DNA from: an uncultured Eubacteriales bacterium
GTDB taxonomy: Bacteria; Bacillota; Clostridia; Oscillospirales; CAG-272
Assembly: GCA_900550625.1 (NCBI GenBank)
Contig: URSW01000087.1
Coordinates: 1-6,947, forward strand
Reading direction: 5' to 3'
DNA: 6,947 nt
Below the pieces are notes generated by a model. It was not told where the DNA came from. It searched no databases and worked only from the letters and a program-made list of their open reading frames with translations. A program made the position numbers and the translations under genes. Positions within the stretch are counted from its first letter, which is position 1. Each line of letters opens with the position of its first letter. This document shows, in pieces, positions 1 through 5,555 of the stretch.

Positions 1-107
1 ATCCCGCGCAGCGCCGTGATGCCGTCTGCACGAAGGAAGCCGATCCGGCGATACTTCACATTCCCGAATCCGCAAAGTACAATCCTGCGGGAGCATACTG
101 CAAATAA
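1..107 (+). CDS. Possible 3' end of an unidentified upstream gene (partial)
   Basis: The third frame is open from the window edge to a TAA at 105-107 and gives about 34 residues, ending in the sequence NPAGAYCK. Its codons (GCG, GCC, CCG, GAA, GAT, CTT) match the usage of the clear genes downstream. The other two forward frames either hit a stop at 17-19 or give arginine-rich, uncharacteristic peptides. I do not recognise the family; it does not resemble the C-terminus of Lon, which often precedes ysxC. It lies 64 bases before ysxC and on the same strand, so it may belong to the same transcript. The fragment is too short for the reading frame to be certain. Confidence 0.4.
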   Translation, partial: PAQRRDAVCTKEADPAILHIPESAKYNPAGAYCK

Positions 108-171
108 TCCTCAAGCCTGACGGGCATCGGTGCATTGCACTGTGTGCCGCAATACCTGAAAGGAAAATCAA

Positions 172-774
172 ATGAAGCCCAACATTCAAAAAGCCGAGCT
201 GAAAATAACCGCGGGAGACCCGAGGCAGTTTCCGCGCGATCCGATTCCGCAGATCGCCTTTTCCGGTCGTTCAAATGTAGGAAAAAGCTCTCTCGTAAAT
301 TCCCTTCTCGGAAGAAAATCCCTTGCCAGAGTGAGTTCTTCCCCCGGAAAAACGATCACCGTGAATTTTTACGATGTTGACCGCAAATTATATCTTGTAG
401 ACCTTCCGGGATACGGATTCGCCAAGCGGACCTTCGAGGAAAAGAAAAAGTGGTCGGCGCTGACGGACGGATATTTCACCTCAAATCCCGATTCCGATCT
501 GCTGAAGCTTGTTGTTCAGCTTGTCGATTCGCGTATAGGTCCGACGGCGGACGACCGGGATATGCTCGCTTATCTTTCGCAGTGCCAAACACCTCACGTT
601 ATTGTTGCCACAAAAACCGACAAGCTCAACGCCACCGAAAGAAAGAAATTTGTCTCGGTGATCTCCGAATGCGCCGAAGCCGCCGATGCGGACTGTATAA
701 TAATGTATTCGGCGAAGAACGGCGAAGGGCGCGACGACCTTTGGAAAAAGATATTTGAATTTGCGGAGGTATGA
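172..774 (+). CDS. ysxC: Ribosome biogenesis GTP-binding protein YsxC/YihA/EngB
   Basis: This is a 200-residue TrmE-Era-EngA-type GTPase, the usual size for the family. All five G motifs are visible: the P-loop GRSNVGKSS at residues 32-40, the SPGKT switch I region at 57-61, DLPGYGFAK at 77-85 (G3), TKTDKL at 147-152 (G4) and SAKNGEG at 180-186 (G5). The family motif LVDSRIGPTADD at 117-128 matches the usual LxDxRxxPTxxD. YsxC is known to act late in assembly of the 50S subunit and is essential in several Firmicutes and in E. coli. The ATG is preceded by AGGA at 161-164 with seven bases between. G2 reads SSSPGKT rather than the common SRTPGRT, but its threonine is kept. The product is cytoplasmic. 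Identification is very secure. Confidence 0.97.
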   Translation: MKPNIQKAELKITAGDPRQFPRDPIPQIAFSGRSNVGKSSLVNSLLGRKSLARVSSSPGKTITVNFYDVDRKLYLVDLPGYGFAKRTFEEKKKWSALTDGYFTSNPDSDLLKLVVQLVDSRIGPTADDRDMLAYLSQCQTPHVIVATKTDKLNATERKKFVSVISECAEAADADCIIMYSAKNGEGRDDLWKKIFEFAEV

Positions 775-817
775 TTTTCATACCACGATCCTAATTTGAG
801 AAAGGACTGTTCCGACA

Positions 818-1507
818 ATGCTTATACAGATATTCAGAAGCTGCGATTCGATTCAGGAAGCGATCATAATTTCTCTGTTTGTCGTTATAATCACTCTTAT
901 AACCCTCACCGTACACGAGGTGTCCCACGGATATGCCGCATACAAGCTCGGCGATCCGACCGCCCGCAATTTCGGTCGTCTTTCCCTCAATCCGCTGAAG
1001 CATCTTGATCCGATAGGAACGGTTTCAATGCTGCTTTTCGGTTTCGGATGGGCAAAGCCCGTTCCGATAAATACAAGGTATTTCAAAAAGCCGCGGCGCG
1101 ATATGGCGCTCAGCGCACTTGCGGGTCCGGCATCCAATCTCATAATGTCTTTCTTCTCCTGTTTCTTCCTCCTTCTGTGCGCGAAATTCATTCCCGGAAC
1201 GTTAGGTTCATTTTCGGGAATCGTTATTCAGCTTCTTTACTCATTCCTTTATTATTTCTTCAGGCTGAATCTGATGCTCGCCGTTTTTAATCTTCTCCCC
1301 TTCCCGCCGCTCGACGGATCGCGCATCTTTCTCACGTTTCTCCCTCCGAAATACTATTTCGGAATCATGAAATACGAGCAGTACATTTCAATTGCGATCA
1401 TGCTGCTTCTTTTAAGCGGTGCGTTTTCGGGTGTTCTCTCTGCAGCGTCCGATGCCATAGCCTCATGCTTCATCGGATTCTGGAGACTGCTCCCGATTTT
1501 CGGATAA
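818..1507 (+). CDS. Site-2 protease family (M50) membrane metalloprotease
   Basis: The product is 229 residues and largely hydrophobic. The zinc-binding HEVSH is at residues 33-37, at the end of the first membrane segment (about 15-37). The second M50 signature, NLLPFPPLDG with the third zinc ligand Asp166, is at 158-167. Further hydrophobic stretches lie at about 96-124, 132-160 and 186-220. The sequence around HEVSHGYAAYKLGDPTA and the GPASN segment at 103-107 match the compact YwhC-like S2P group, which lacks a PDZ domain. These proteases cut substrates within or near the membrane; the substrate here is unknown. It is not obviously SpoIVFB, which carries a CBS domain. The gap from ysxC is 43 bases, with AAAGGA at 801-806, 11 bases before the ATG. 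The family call is firm; the physiological role is not known. Confidence 0.93.
   Translation: MLIQIFRSCDSIQEAIIISLFVVIITLITLTVHEVSHGYAAYKLGDPTARNFGRLSLNPLKHLDPIGTVSMLLFGFGWAKPVPINTRYFKKPRRDMALSALAGPASNLIMSFFSCFFLLLCAKFIPGTLGSFSGIVIQLLYSFLYYFFRLNLMLAVFNLLPFPPLDGSRIFLTFLPPKYYFGIMKYEQYISIAIMLLLLSGAFSGVLSAASDAIASCFIGFWRLLPIFG
1345..1363. repeat. Intragenic inverted repeat, 8-bp arms, 3-base loop (M50 gene)
   Basis: TCCGAAAT at 1345-1352 and ATTTCGGA at 1356-1363 are exact reverse complements around ACT. The repeat encodes part of PPKYYFG near residues 176-182 of the M50 protease. No T tract follows on either strand, so it is not an intrinsic terminator. Confidence 0.6.
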
Positions 1508-1514
1508 AGGCGGA
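1506..1514 (+). promoter_or_regulatory. Ribosome binding site deciding the GTG start of scpA
   Basis: AAAGGCGGA starts within the stop codon of the M50 gene and lies eight bases before GTG at 1523. No in-frame ATG gives a complete N-terminus, and the conserved ScpA motif begins nine residues after this start. The site therefore supports GTG initiation and coupling to the M50 gene. Confidence 0.7.
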
Positions 1515-1522
1515 AAAGCAAC

Positions 1523-2305
1523 GTGGAACTTTCATACAAGCTCGAAACATTCGAGGGACCGCTCGATCTTCTTCTTTCACTGATTTCAAAAAACAAAATC
1601 GACATAAACGATATCCCGATATCCCTCGTATGCGACCAATACATGGAGTATCTTGCAAAGGCGGAGGCGTTTGATATAGAGCTTTCGTCGGATTTTATCG
1701 TAATGGCGAGCGAACTCATGCTTATCAAAAGCAGGATGCTTCTTCCGCGCAACGAAGAGGAAGAAGAAGACCCGCGTGCCGCACTCGCTGCTGCAGTGCT
1801 TGAGTACCAGCGCGCAAAAGAGGCAAGCGCCATGCTCGGCGATCTGTTTTCGCACTACGGTCTCCGCATGGCGAAGGATACCGACGAAATAACGGTCGAC
1901 AAATCTTTCGTGGCGGATCATGATGTGTTGCTTCTTTTCAAAGCATACAACAAGGTCATGTCGGAGATAAAAATCTCCGACACGGAAGCCAAGAAAAAAT
2001 TCGAGCCTCTGCTCGCGCCGCAGAACACCGTTTCGGTCGCCGCGGTCGTAAACTCCCTTACAAAAACTCTTATTACCCGTAAAAGAATACGGATTGGCGG
2101 ATATTTCCGGACAGCTTCGTCAAAGTCCGAGCTTATCACGATGTTTATGGCAGTTCTCGAGCTTCTGAAAACGGGAATTCTTGCTCTTGAAGAGCTTTCT
2201 TACGATGAGGACGGAATAATAAACGCAATGGACGATGCGGAGATCATACTTCCCGACGGTGCCGATGGTGCCGAGCTTGAAAGCATTGCGGAAAATATTC
2301 TCTGA
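1523..2305 (+). CDS. scpA: Segregation and condensation protein A (kleisin of the SMC complex)
   Basis: This 260-residue protein matches ScpA throughout. The N-terminal kleisin motif FEGPLDLLLSLI is at about residues 9-20 and is followed by the helix bearing KIDINDIPIS. The conserved helix with MASELMLIKSRMLLP at about 70-85 runs into an acidic EEEEEDPR stretch. The C-terminal winged helix, with FMAVLELLKTGILALEE at about 210-226, would contact an SMC head. ScpA with ScpB bridges the SMC dimer and supports chromosome segregation in the cytoplasm. It starts with GTG, 15 bases after the M50 stop. The next gene is its partner scpB, as in most Firmicutes. A strong inverted repeat lies inside the gene at 1959-1982. 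Length is normal for the family and nothing appears missing. Confidence 0.97.
   Translation: MELSYKLETFEGPLDLLLSLISKNKIDINDIPISLVCDQYMEYLAKAEAFDIELSSDFIVMASELMLIKSRMLLPRNEEEEEDPRAALAAAVLEYQRAKEASAMLGDLFSHYGLRMAKDTDEITVDKSFVADHDVLLLFKAYNKVMSEIKISDTEAKKKFEPLLAPQNTVSVAAVVNSLTKTLITRKRIRIGGYFRTASSKSELITMFMAVLELLKTGILALEELSYDEDGIINAMDDAEIILPDGADGAELESIAENIL
1959..1982. repeat. Intragenic inverted repeat, 10-bp perfect arms, AAAA loop (scpA)
   Basis: TGTCGGAGAT at 1959-1968 and ATCTCCGACA at 1973-1982 are exact reverse complements separated by four A. This is the longest perfect short-loop repeat in the window. It encodes MSEIKISDT at about ScpA residues 146-154, in the linker before the C-terminal domain. 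No T tract follows on either strand. Confidence 0.75.
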
Positions 2306-2330
2306 CAGTTTAACTCATTTCATCTATAAA
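2302..2330 (+). promoter_or_regulatory. Candidate sigma-A promoter upstream of scpB
   Basis: CTGACA at 2302-2307 (five of six matches to TTGACA) and TATAAA at 2325-2330 (five of six matches to TATAAT) are separated by exactly 17 bases. The -35 element contains the scpA stop codon TGA. A start point about seven bases after the -10 box would fall near 2337, directly at the scpB Shine-Dalgarno, leaving a leader of about 14 bases. The match is good, but the gap is small and AT-rich, and function is inferred. Confidence 0.45.
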
Positions 2331-2337
2331 AAATTAC

Positions 2338-2343
2338 GGAGGT
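2338..2343 (+). promoter_or_regulatory. Strong ribosome binding site deciding the TTG start of scpB
   Basis: GGAGGT lies seven bases before TTG at 2351, near-ideal spacing. The next in-frame ATG is beyond the conserved N-terminal helix region, so this site sets the start. Confidence 0.8.
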
Positions 2344-2350
2344 ATTTTTC

Positions 2351-3112
2351 TTGAACGATACCGAACTGTTTACCGTACAGGAAATATCGGAGAGCGTCGG
2401 TACCGACCTCGCCGGAACGGAGATAAAGCCTCAGATCGAGGTATCGGAGGCAAGACGAATAATCGAGGCCGTTCTTTTCGCAGCAGGTCATCCGGTGACA
2501 TATACGCGCCTGGCCGAAGTGCTGTCTTCCACACCGGCTGCGGTGCGAAAGACAGTTGAAGAATATGCCGAAGAATACAATTCTCCGCGCACGACTCCGG
2601 AACGCGGAATCATGCTTTTATGCTTTGACGACGGATGCCAGCTTGCAACAAAAGAAGAATACGGAGATTATGTAAGAAACGCGCTCGGAATAAGGCGCGG
2701 CGGAAATCTTTCGGCGTCATCTCTTGAGGTGCTTGCAATAGTAGCGTACAACGAGCCCGTCACGAGAGCCTTTATCGATACGGTGAGGGGTGTAGACTCA
2801 AGCTATGCCGTCACATCCCTTGCGGACAAGCATATGATCGAGCCGTGCGGTCGTCTTGACGTACCGGGGCGCCCGATCCTTTACAGAACGACAGACGATT
2901 TTCTGCGGGTGTTCGGACTTAATTCTCTGAACGATCTTCCCGAGGTGAAGACCCGTGCGCCATTGCACGAAGGTGATGTGTTCCCGATCGAGAACCTGGA
3001 AACCACGGTTCCGACAGACACAAGCTCGGGCAGAGTTTCGGCAGAAAACACCAAACCGTCCGATACGGAAACCGTCTCGGACGAAGGTTCGTCCGAAAAT
3101 TCCGAGGATTAA
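2351..3112 (+). CDS. scpB: Segregation and condensation protein B
   Basis: This 253-residue protein contains a full ScpB core. The first winged helix starts at about residue 35 with ARRIIEAVLFAAGHPVT. The second carries SASSLEVLAIVAYNEPVTRAFIDTVRG at roughly 117-143, and the signature GRLDVPGRPILYRTTDDFLRVFGL follows at about 167-190. ScpB dimers bind ScpA and regulate the SMC ring. The protein is longer than the usual 180-200 residues: there are about 34 extra N-terminal residues, and after NDLPEV (about 199) comes a tail of some 53 residues rich in Ser, Thr, Glu and Asp that is probably disordered. The start is TTG with a strong ribosome binding site. The gap from scpA is 45 bases and holds a promoter-like sequence. 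Two strong inverted repeats lie inside the gene. Confidence 0.96.
   Translation: MNDTELFTVQEISESVGTDLAGTEIKPQIEVSEARRIIEAVLFAAGHPVTYTRLAEVLSSTPAAVRKTVEEYAEEYNSPRTTPERGIMLLCFDDGCQLATKEEYGDYVRNALGIRRGGNLSASSLEVLAIVAYNEPVTRAFIDTVRGVDSSYAVTSLADKHMIEPCGRLDVPGRPILYRTTDDFLRVFGLNSLNDLPEVKTRAPLHEGDVFPIENLETTVPTDTSSGRVSAENTKPSDTETVSDEGSSENSED
2522..2555. repeat. Long interrupted inverted repeat inside scpB
   Basis: CTGTCTT at 2522-2528 pairs with AAGACAG at 2549-2555. Inside it CACCG at 2532-2536 pairs with CGGTG at 2541-2545 around the loop GCTG, with one extra C-G pair between the stems (2530 with 2547). In total 13 of 15 positions pair in a 34-base element. There is no T tract after it. It lies in the first winged-helix coding region, so it could form a stable mRNA hairpin. 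Confidence 0.55.
3077..3096. repeat. Intragenic inverted repeat, 9-bp arms, at the 3' end of scpB
   Basis: TCGGACGAA at 3077-3085 and TTCGTCCGA at 3088-3096 are exact reverse complements around GG; as RNA this is an 8-bp stem with an AGGT loop. It lies 13 bases before the scpB stop codon, in the acidic tail (encoding SDEGSSE). AAAATT follows rather than a T run, so it is not a classical terminator. Confidence 0.65.
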
Positions 3113-3148
3113 AACAGCATCCGAATACTGCGAAAGGAGAAGTCAATT

Positions 3149-3937
3149 ATGACGGCGTTAATCGTCATTTCGGCTGCAGTCGCCCTACTTGCGCTGATTC
3201 TTTCCGTCCCGATAAAGCTCAGCGTGATGTATACCGATTCCGTATCGGTTTTCGCCGGGATCGGGCTTTTCTCCTTCCGAATCTATCCCCCAAAAAAGAA
3301 AAAAATAAAGCTCCGTGATTTCTCCGCGGAAAATTACAGAAAATTGATGTCGGAGCTTGACGGTGCCGAAAAGGAAGAAAAAAAACCGAAAAAAGCGGAG
3401 ACGGCAGAAAATAAATCCGCCGAAGCCGAGAATAACGAAAGCATTATCAAAGTGCTTTACGGCATGAGGCACACCGTGACAAGGATCGTCGGAGAATTTG
3501 CACGGCACATCCGGACCGATACGGTATATATAAAAGCCGACATTTCCTCCGACGACGCCGCGAAATGCGCTCTGCTCTACGGCGCCGTGTCGCAGTTCGC
3601 ATCCTACATTCTCGAATTCCTGCGCGAATTCACAAAGCTGCGTGAAAAGAAAGTGACCGTGGATATAAACGCAGATTTTTCATCATCAGAAACAGTTGCC
3701 GATATAAAATTTGTCTTCTGCGTGCGTGCGGTATTTCTGCTCTGTGCCGCGGTAAAACTGATTTTTGCATATCTCGGATTTGCCGAAGCCCGCGATGCGC
3801 AAAAGGCCCTCCGTGCCGACTCAACAAAAGCGGCTGAAGCTGAAGGAAAAAGAAGCATATCAAAAAACCAAAAATATAAAAATATATCAAAGGAAAGGTC
3901 AGGAACTCAAAATGAATCTGAAAGAAAGCTTTGCTGA
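3149..3937 (+). CDS. DUF2953 domain (YtfI-like) membrane protein
   Basis: The 262-residue product has an N-terminal membrane segment at about residues 3-22, a beta-rich stretch, and a Lys/Glu-rich low-complexity linker at about 68-98. A region with TDTVYIKADISSDDAAKCALLYGAVSQ follows at roughly 123-149, typical of DUF2953. A second hydrophobic segment lies at about 186-211, and the tail after 215 is strongly basic. The function of the family is not known. The firmest support is context: in Bacillus subtilis the DUF2953 protein YtfI is encoded next to YtfJ/GerW, as here. The ATG has AAAGGAGA at 3133-3140, eight bases before it. Its last 26 bases overlap the gerW start. Local base composition becomes very A-rich over about 3840-3890. 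Confidence 0.85.
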   Translation: MTALIVISAAVALLALILSVPIKLSVMYTDSVSVFAGIGLFSFRIYPPKKKKIKLRDFSAENYRKLMSELDGAEKEEKKPKKAETAENKSAEAENNESIIKVLYGMRHTVTRIVGEFARHIRTDTVYIKADISSDDAAKCALLYGAVSQFASYILEFLREFTKLREKKVTVDINADFSSSETVADIKFVFCVRAVFLLCAAVKLIFAYLGFAEARDAQKALRADSTKAAEAEGKRSISKNQKYKNISKERSGTQNESERKLC

Positions 3938-4325
3938 AGCTCTTGCGAGCATTTCTCAAACCGCCGATGCCAATACCGTTATCGGTGAAGCGGTTACGAC
4001 TGCAAACGGCACCATTATAATCCCGGTTTCCAAGCTCGGGCTCGGATATGTTTCCGGTGGAGTGGACGGAAGCGCAAAAAAAGACAAGGAAATCAAGCCT
4101 GTGGAAAAATTCATCGGCGGCGGCGGAACAGGTGTTACCGTATCTCCTGTTGCCTTTCTTGTGGTGGCTCCCGACGGCAGTGTCGAGCTACTCAACATCA
4201 ATCAGCCAACAATTCAGACTGCCGATCCCATTTCAAGCATAATCGGAGCGATCGAGCGTTCTCCCGAGCTTATTGAAAAATTCCGCGAAGTTTTTTCAAA
4301 AGATAAAAAGGAAAAAGCCGAATAA
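3912..4325 (+). CDS. ytfJ: GerW family sporulation protein (YtfJ)
   Basis: The 137-residue product matches the GerW/YtfJ family over its length. NTVIGEAV at 21-28 is followed by NGTIIIPVSKLGLGYVSGG at 32-50, then the glycine-rich FIGGGGTGVTVSPVAFLVV at 67-85, and a short helical C-terminus. In B. subtilis YtfJ is a forespore protein needed for normal germination; the biochemical role is unknown. I chose ATG 3912 over the in-frame ATG at 3765 because the family begins close to this point, the upstream 49 residues are a basic shadow of the DUF2953 gene, and AGGAAAGG and AGGAA (3891-3905) lie just upstream. It overlaps the previous gene by 26 bases. Its presence suggests endospore formation, or ancestry from a spore former, since homologues also occur outside proven spore formers. 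Confidence 0.93.
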   Translation: MNLKESFAEALASISQTADANTVIGEAVTTANGTIIIPVSKLGLGYVSGGVDGSAKKDKEIKPVEKFIGGGGTGVTVSPVAFLVVAPDGSVELLNINQPTIQTADPISSIIGAIERSPELIEKFREVFSKDKKEKAE

Positions 4326-4393
4326 GCTTTCTCAAAATGGCAGAATCGTTTTTCACTTCTCTGCGAAAAATACCTTCGTATGTTTTTCAGTTT

Positions 4394-4397
4394 GGAG
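4394..4397 (+). promoter_or_regulatory. Ribosome binding site deciding the carboxypeptidase start
   Basis: GGAG lies seven bases before ATG 4405, whose product begins directly with a signal peptide. The frame stays open upstream to about 4273, but that stretch overlaps the end of ytfJ and would place non-signal residues in front of the signal sequence. Confidence 0.7.
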
Positions 4398-4404
4398 TGA
4401 TGAT

Positions 4405-5517
4405 ATGTCAAAAAAAACATTCTGCCTTATATGGTCGCTTATCTTATCGGTTCTTTTCTGCGTGCCTTCGTTTGCCGACGGCAATGTGACGGTCAGTGCA
4501 AAAAGCGCTCTCTTGCTCGAATGTTCTTCGGGCTCCGTTCTGTTTGAGAAAAACGCCGATGAACGGCTGCCCATGGCAAGCACGACCAAGATAATGACCG
4601 CCCTCGTTGCTATCGAAAAATGCCCGCTCGACAGGATAGTCACCGCTACATCGGTATCCTGCGGAATCGAAGGCTCGTCTATATATATGCGTGAAGGCGA
4701 AAAATTCACGATGGAGGAGCTTCTGTATGCGCTTCTCCTCGCAAGCGCGAACGATGCCGCCTGCCTTATCGCAGAGGAGGTGGCGGGAGACATTCCTTCG
4801 TTTGCAGAGATGATGAATTCCAAAGCCGCGGAGCTCGGTCTCAGTGACACTCATTTTTCAAATCCGCACGGACTCGATGCCGAGGATCACTATACAAGCG
4901 CATATGACCTTGCGCGTCTGGCATCGGCGGCGCTTTCGTCTCCCGTTTTCCGTACCATCGTTTCCACCTACCGAAAGAACATCGGAAGCGGAGAAAACAC
5001 GCGCCATCTTCTCAATCACAACAGGCTTCTCAAAATGTACGACGATGCGCTCGGCGTGAAAACGGGATATACAAGATCGAGCGGACGCTGTCTCGTATCC
5101 GCAGCCGAACGTGACGGAGTCATGCTTGTAGCCGTCACTCTTTCCGATCCCGACGATTGGCGCGATCATACCCTTCTTCTCGATCACGGGTTTGAACGCT
5201 GTTCGCATGTTACTCTCGCCGCCGAAGGAAGCATATCGAAAGATCTCTGCTGTGTCGGTGGGGATCGCTCTTTAGTCAGGTGTGCAAACCGCGACAGGCT
5301 TGATACGGTTCTCCCGTCCGATCACGGTGAAATTAAAACGGAAATACCCCTGCCGCATTTCCTTTGGGCAAGTGTTTTCGAGGGAGAGTGTGTCGGCGAG
5401 GCTGTATTCACCTGTGACAGCAAGGAGCTCGGCAGACTGCCTCTGTATGCTGAGAACAGCTCGGAATTTGTGAAAAAGCAGAGCTTCTTTTCAAAAATAA
5501 TCGATCTTTACAGATAG
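4405..5517 (+). CDS. Secreted D-alanyl-D-alanine carboxypeptidase (DacF/DacB-like, S11)
   Basis: The 370-residue product has a Sec signal peptide (MSKK, a hydrophobic core, and probable cleavage after SFA at residue 24). The three active-site motifs of penicillin-binding S11 peptidases are intact: STTK at 59-62 with nucleophile Ser59, SAN at 114-116 and KTG at 219-221. The catalytic domain runs to about 255 and is followed by a PBP5-type C-terminal beta domain; the last 15 or so residues (KKQSFFSKIIDLYR) could form an amphipathic membrane anchor. The enzyme removes the terminal D-Ala of peptidoglycan stem peptides outside the membrane. In B. subtilis, DacF and DacB tune spore cortex cross-linking, which suits the ytfJ neighbour, but a vegetative role cannot be excluded. 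The mature part has 11 cysteines, unusual for an exported Firmicute protein. The gap from ytfJ is 79 bases, with no clear promoter or terminator. Confidence 0.94.
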   Translation: MSKKTFCLIWSLILSVLFCVPSFADGNVTVSAKSALLLECSSGSVLFEKNADERLPMASTTKIMTALVAIEKCPLDRIVTATSVSCGIEGSSIYMREGEKFTMEELLYALLLASANDAACLIAEEVAGDIPSFAEMMNSKAAELGLSDTHFSNPHGLDAEDHYTSAYDLARLASAALSSPVFRTIVSTYRKNIGSGENTRHLLNHNRLLKMYDDALGVKTGYTRSSGRCLVSAAERDGVMLVAVTLSDPDDWRDHTLLLDHGFERCSHVTLAAEGSISKDLCCVGGDRSLVRCANRDRLDTVLPSDHGEIKTEIPLPHFLWASVFEGECVGEAVFTCDSKELGRLPLYAENSSEFVKKQSFFSKIIDLYR

Positions 5518-5555
5518 CCGAAGGGCTTTCCGGGATCGCAGAAACGGTTTATAAT

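Noticed and set aside
1448..1477. 7-bp inverted repeat TCCGATG / CATCGGA at the end of the M50 gene as a terminator or operator
   Set aside because: It has a 16-base loop and no T tract, and 7-bp repeats with such loops are expected several times by chance. Noted only as sharing the core of the stronger repeats.
1609..1624. Tandem 8-base direct repeat CGATATCC in scpA
   Set aside because: Only two copies; it encodes conserved ScpA residues (NDIPIS) and is most likely coincidental.
1354..1833. Long open frames on the minus strand (for example 1354-1833, 4353-4850, 5508-5939, 6296-6670)
   Set aside because: They lie wholly opposite well-supported genes, give serine-, arginine- or phenylalanine-rich low-information proteins, and match no family I recognise. 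They are antisense shadows of codon bias.
3308..3358. 8-bp perfect inverted repeat (AAGCTCCG / CGGAGCTT) in the DUF2953 gene
   Set aside because: The loop is about 35 bases; with long loops allowed, several such matches are expected by chance in a window of this size.
3855..3890. A-rich stretch with GCATAT and TATAAA as a sporulation (sigma-E/F/G) promoter for gerW
   Set aside because: Partial matches to sigma-E and sigma-G elements exist, but none has both boxes at accepted spacing, and AT-rich sequence yields such matches easily.
4311..4333. Inverted repeat spanning the gerW stop codon as a terminator
   Set aside because: The stem is A/T-dominated with one mismatch and is followed by CAAAATGG rather than a T run.
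5527..5555. TATAAT at 5550-5555 as an rluB promoter
   Set aside because: The hexamer 17 bases upstream (TTTCCG) matches TTGACA at only three of six positions, and a start about seven bases after the box would lie inside the gene and lose its ATG.
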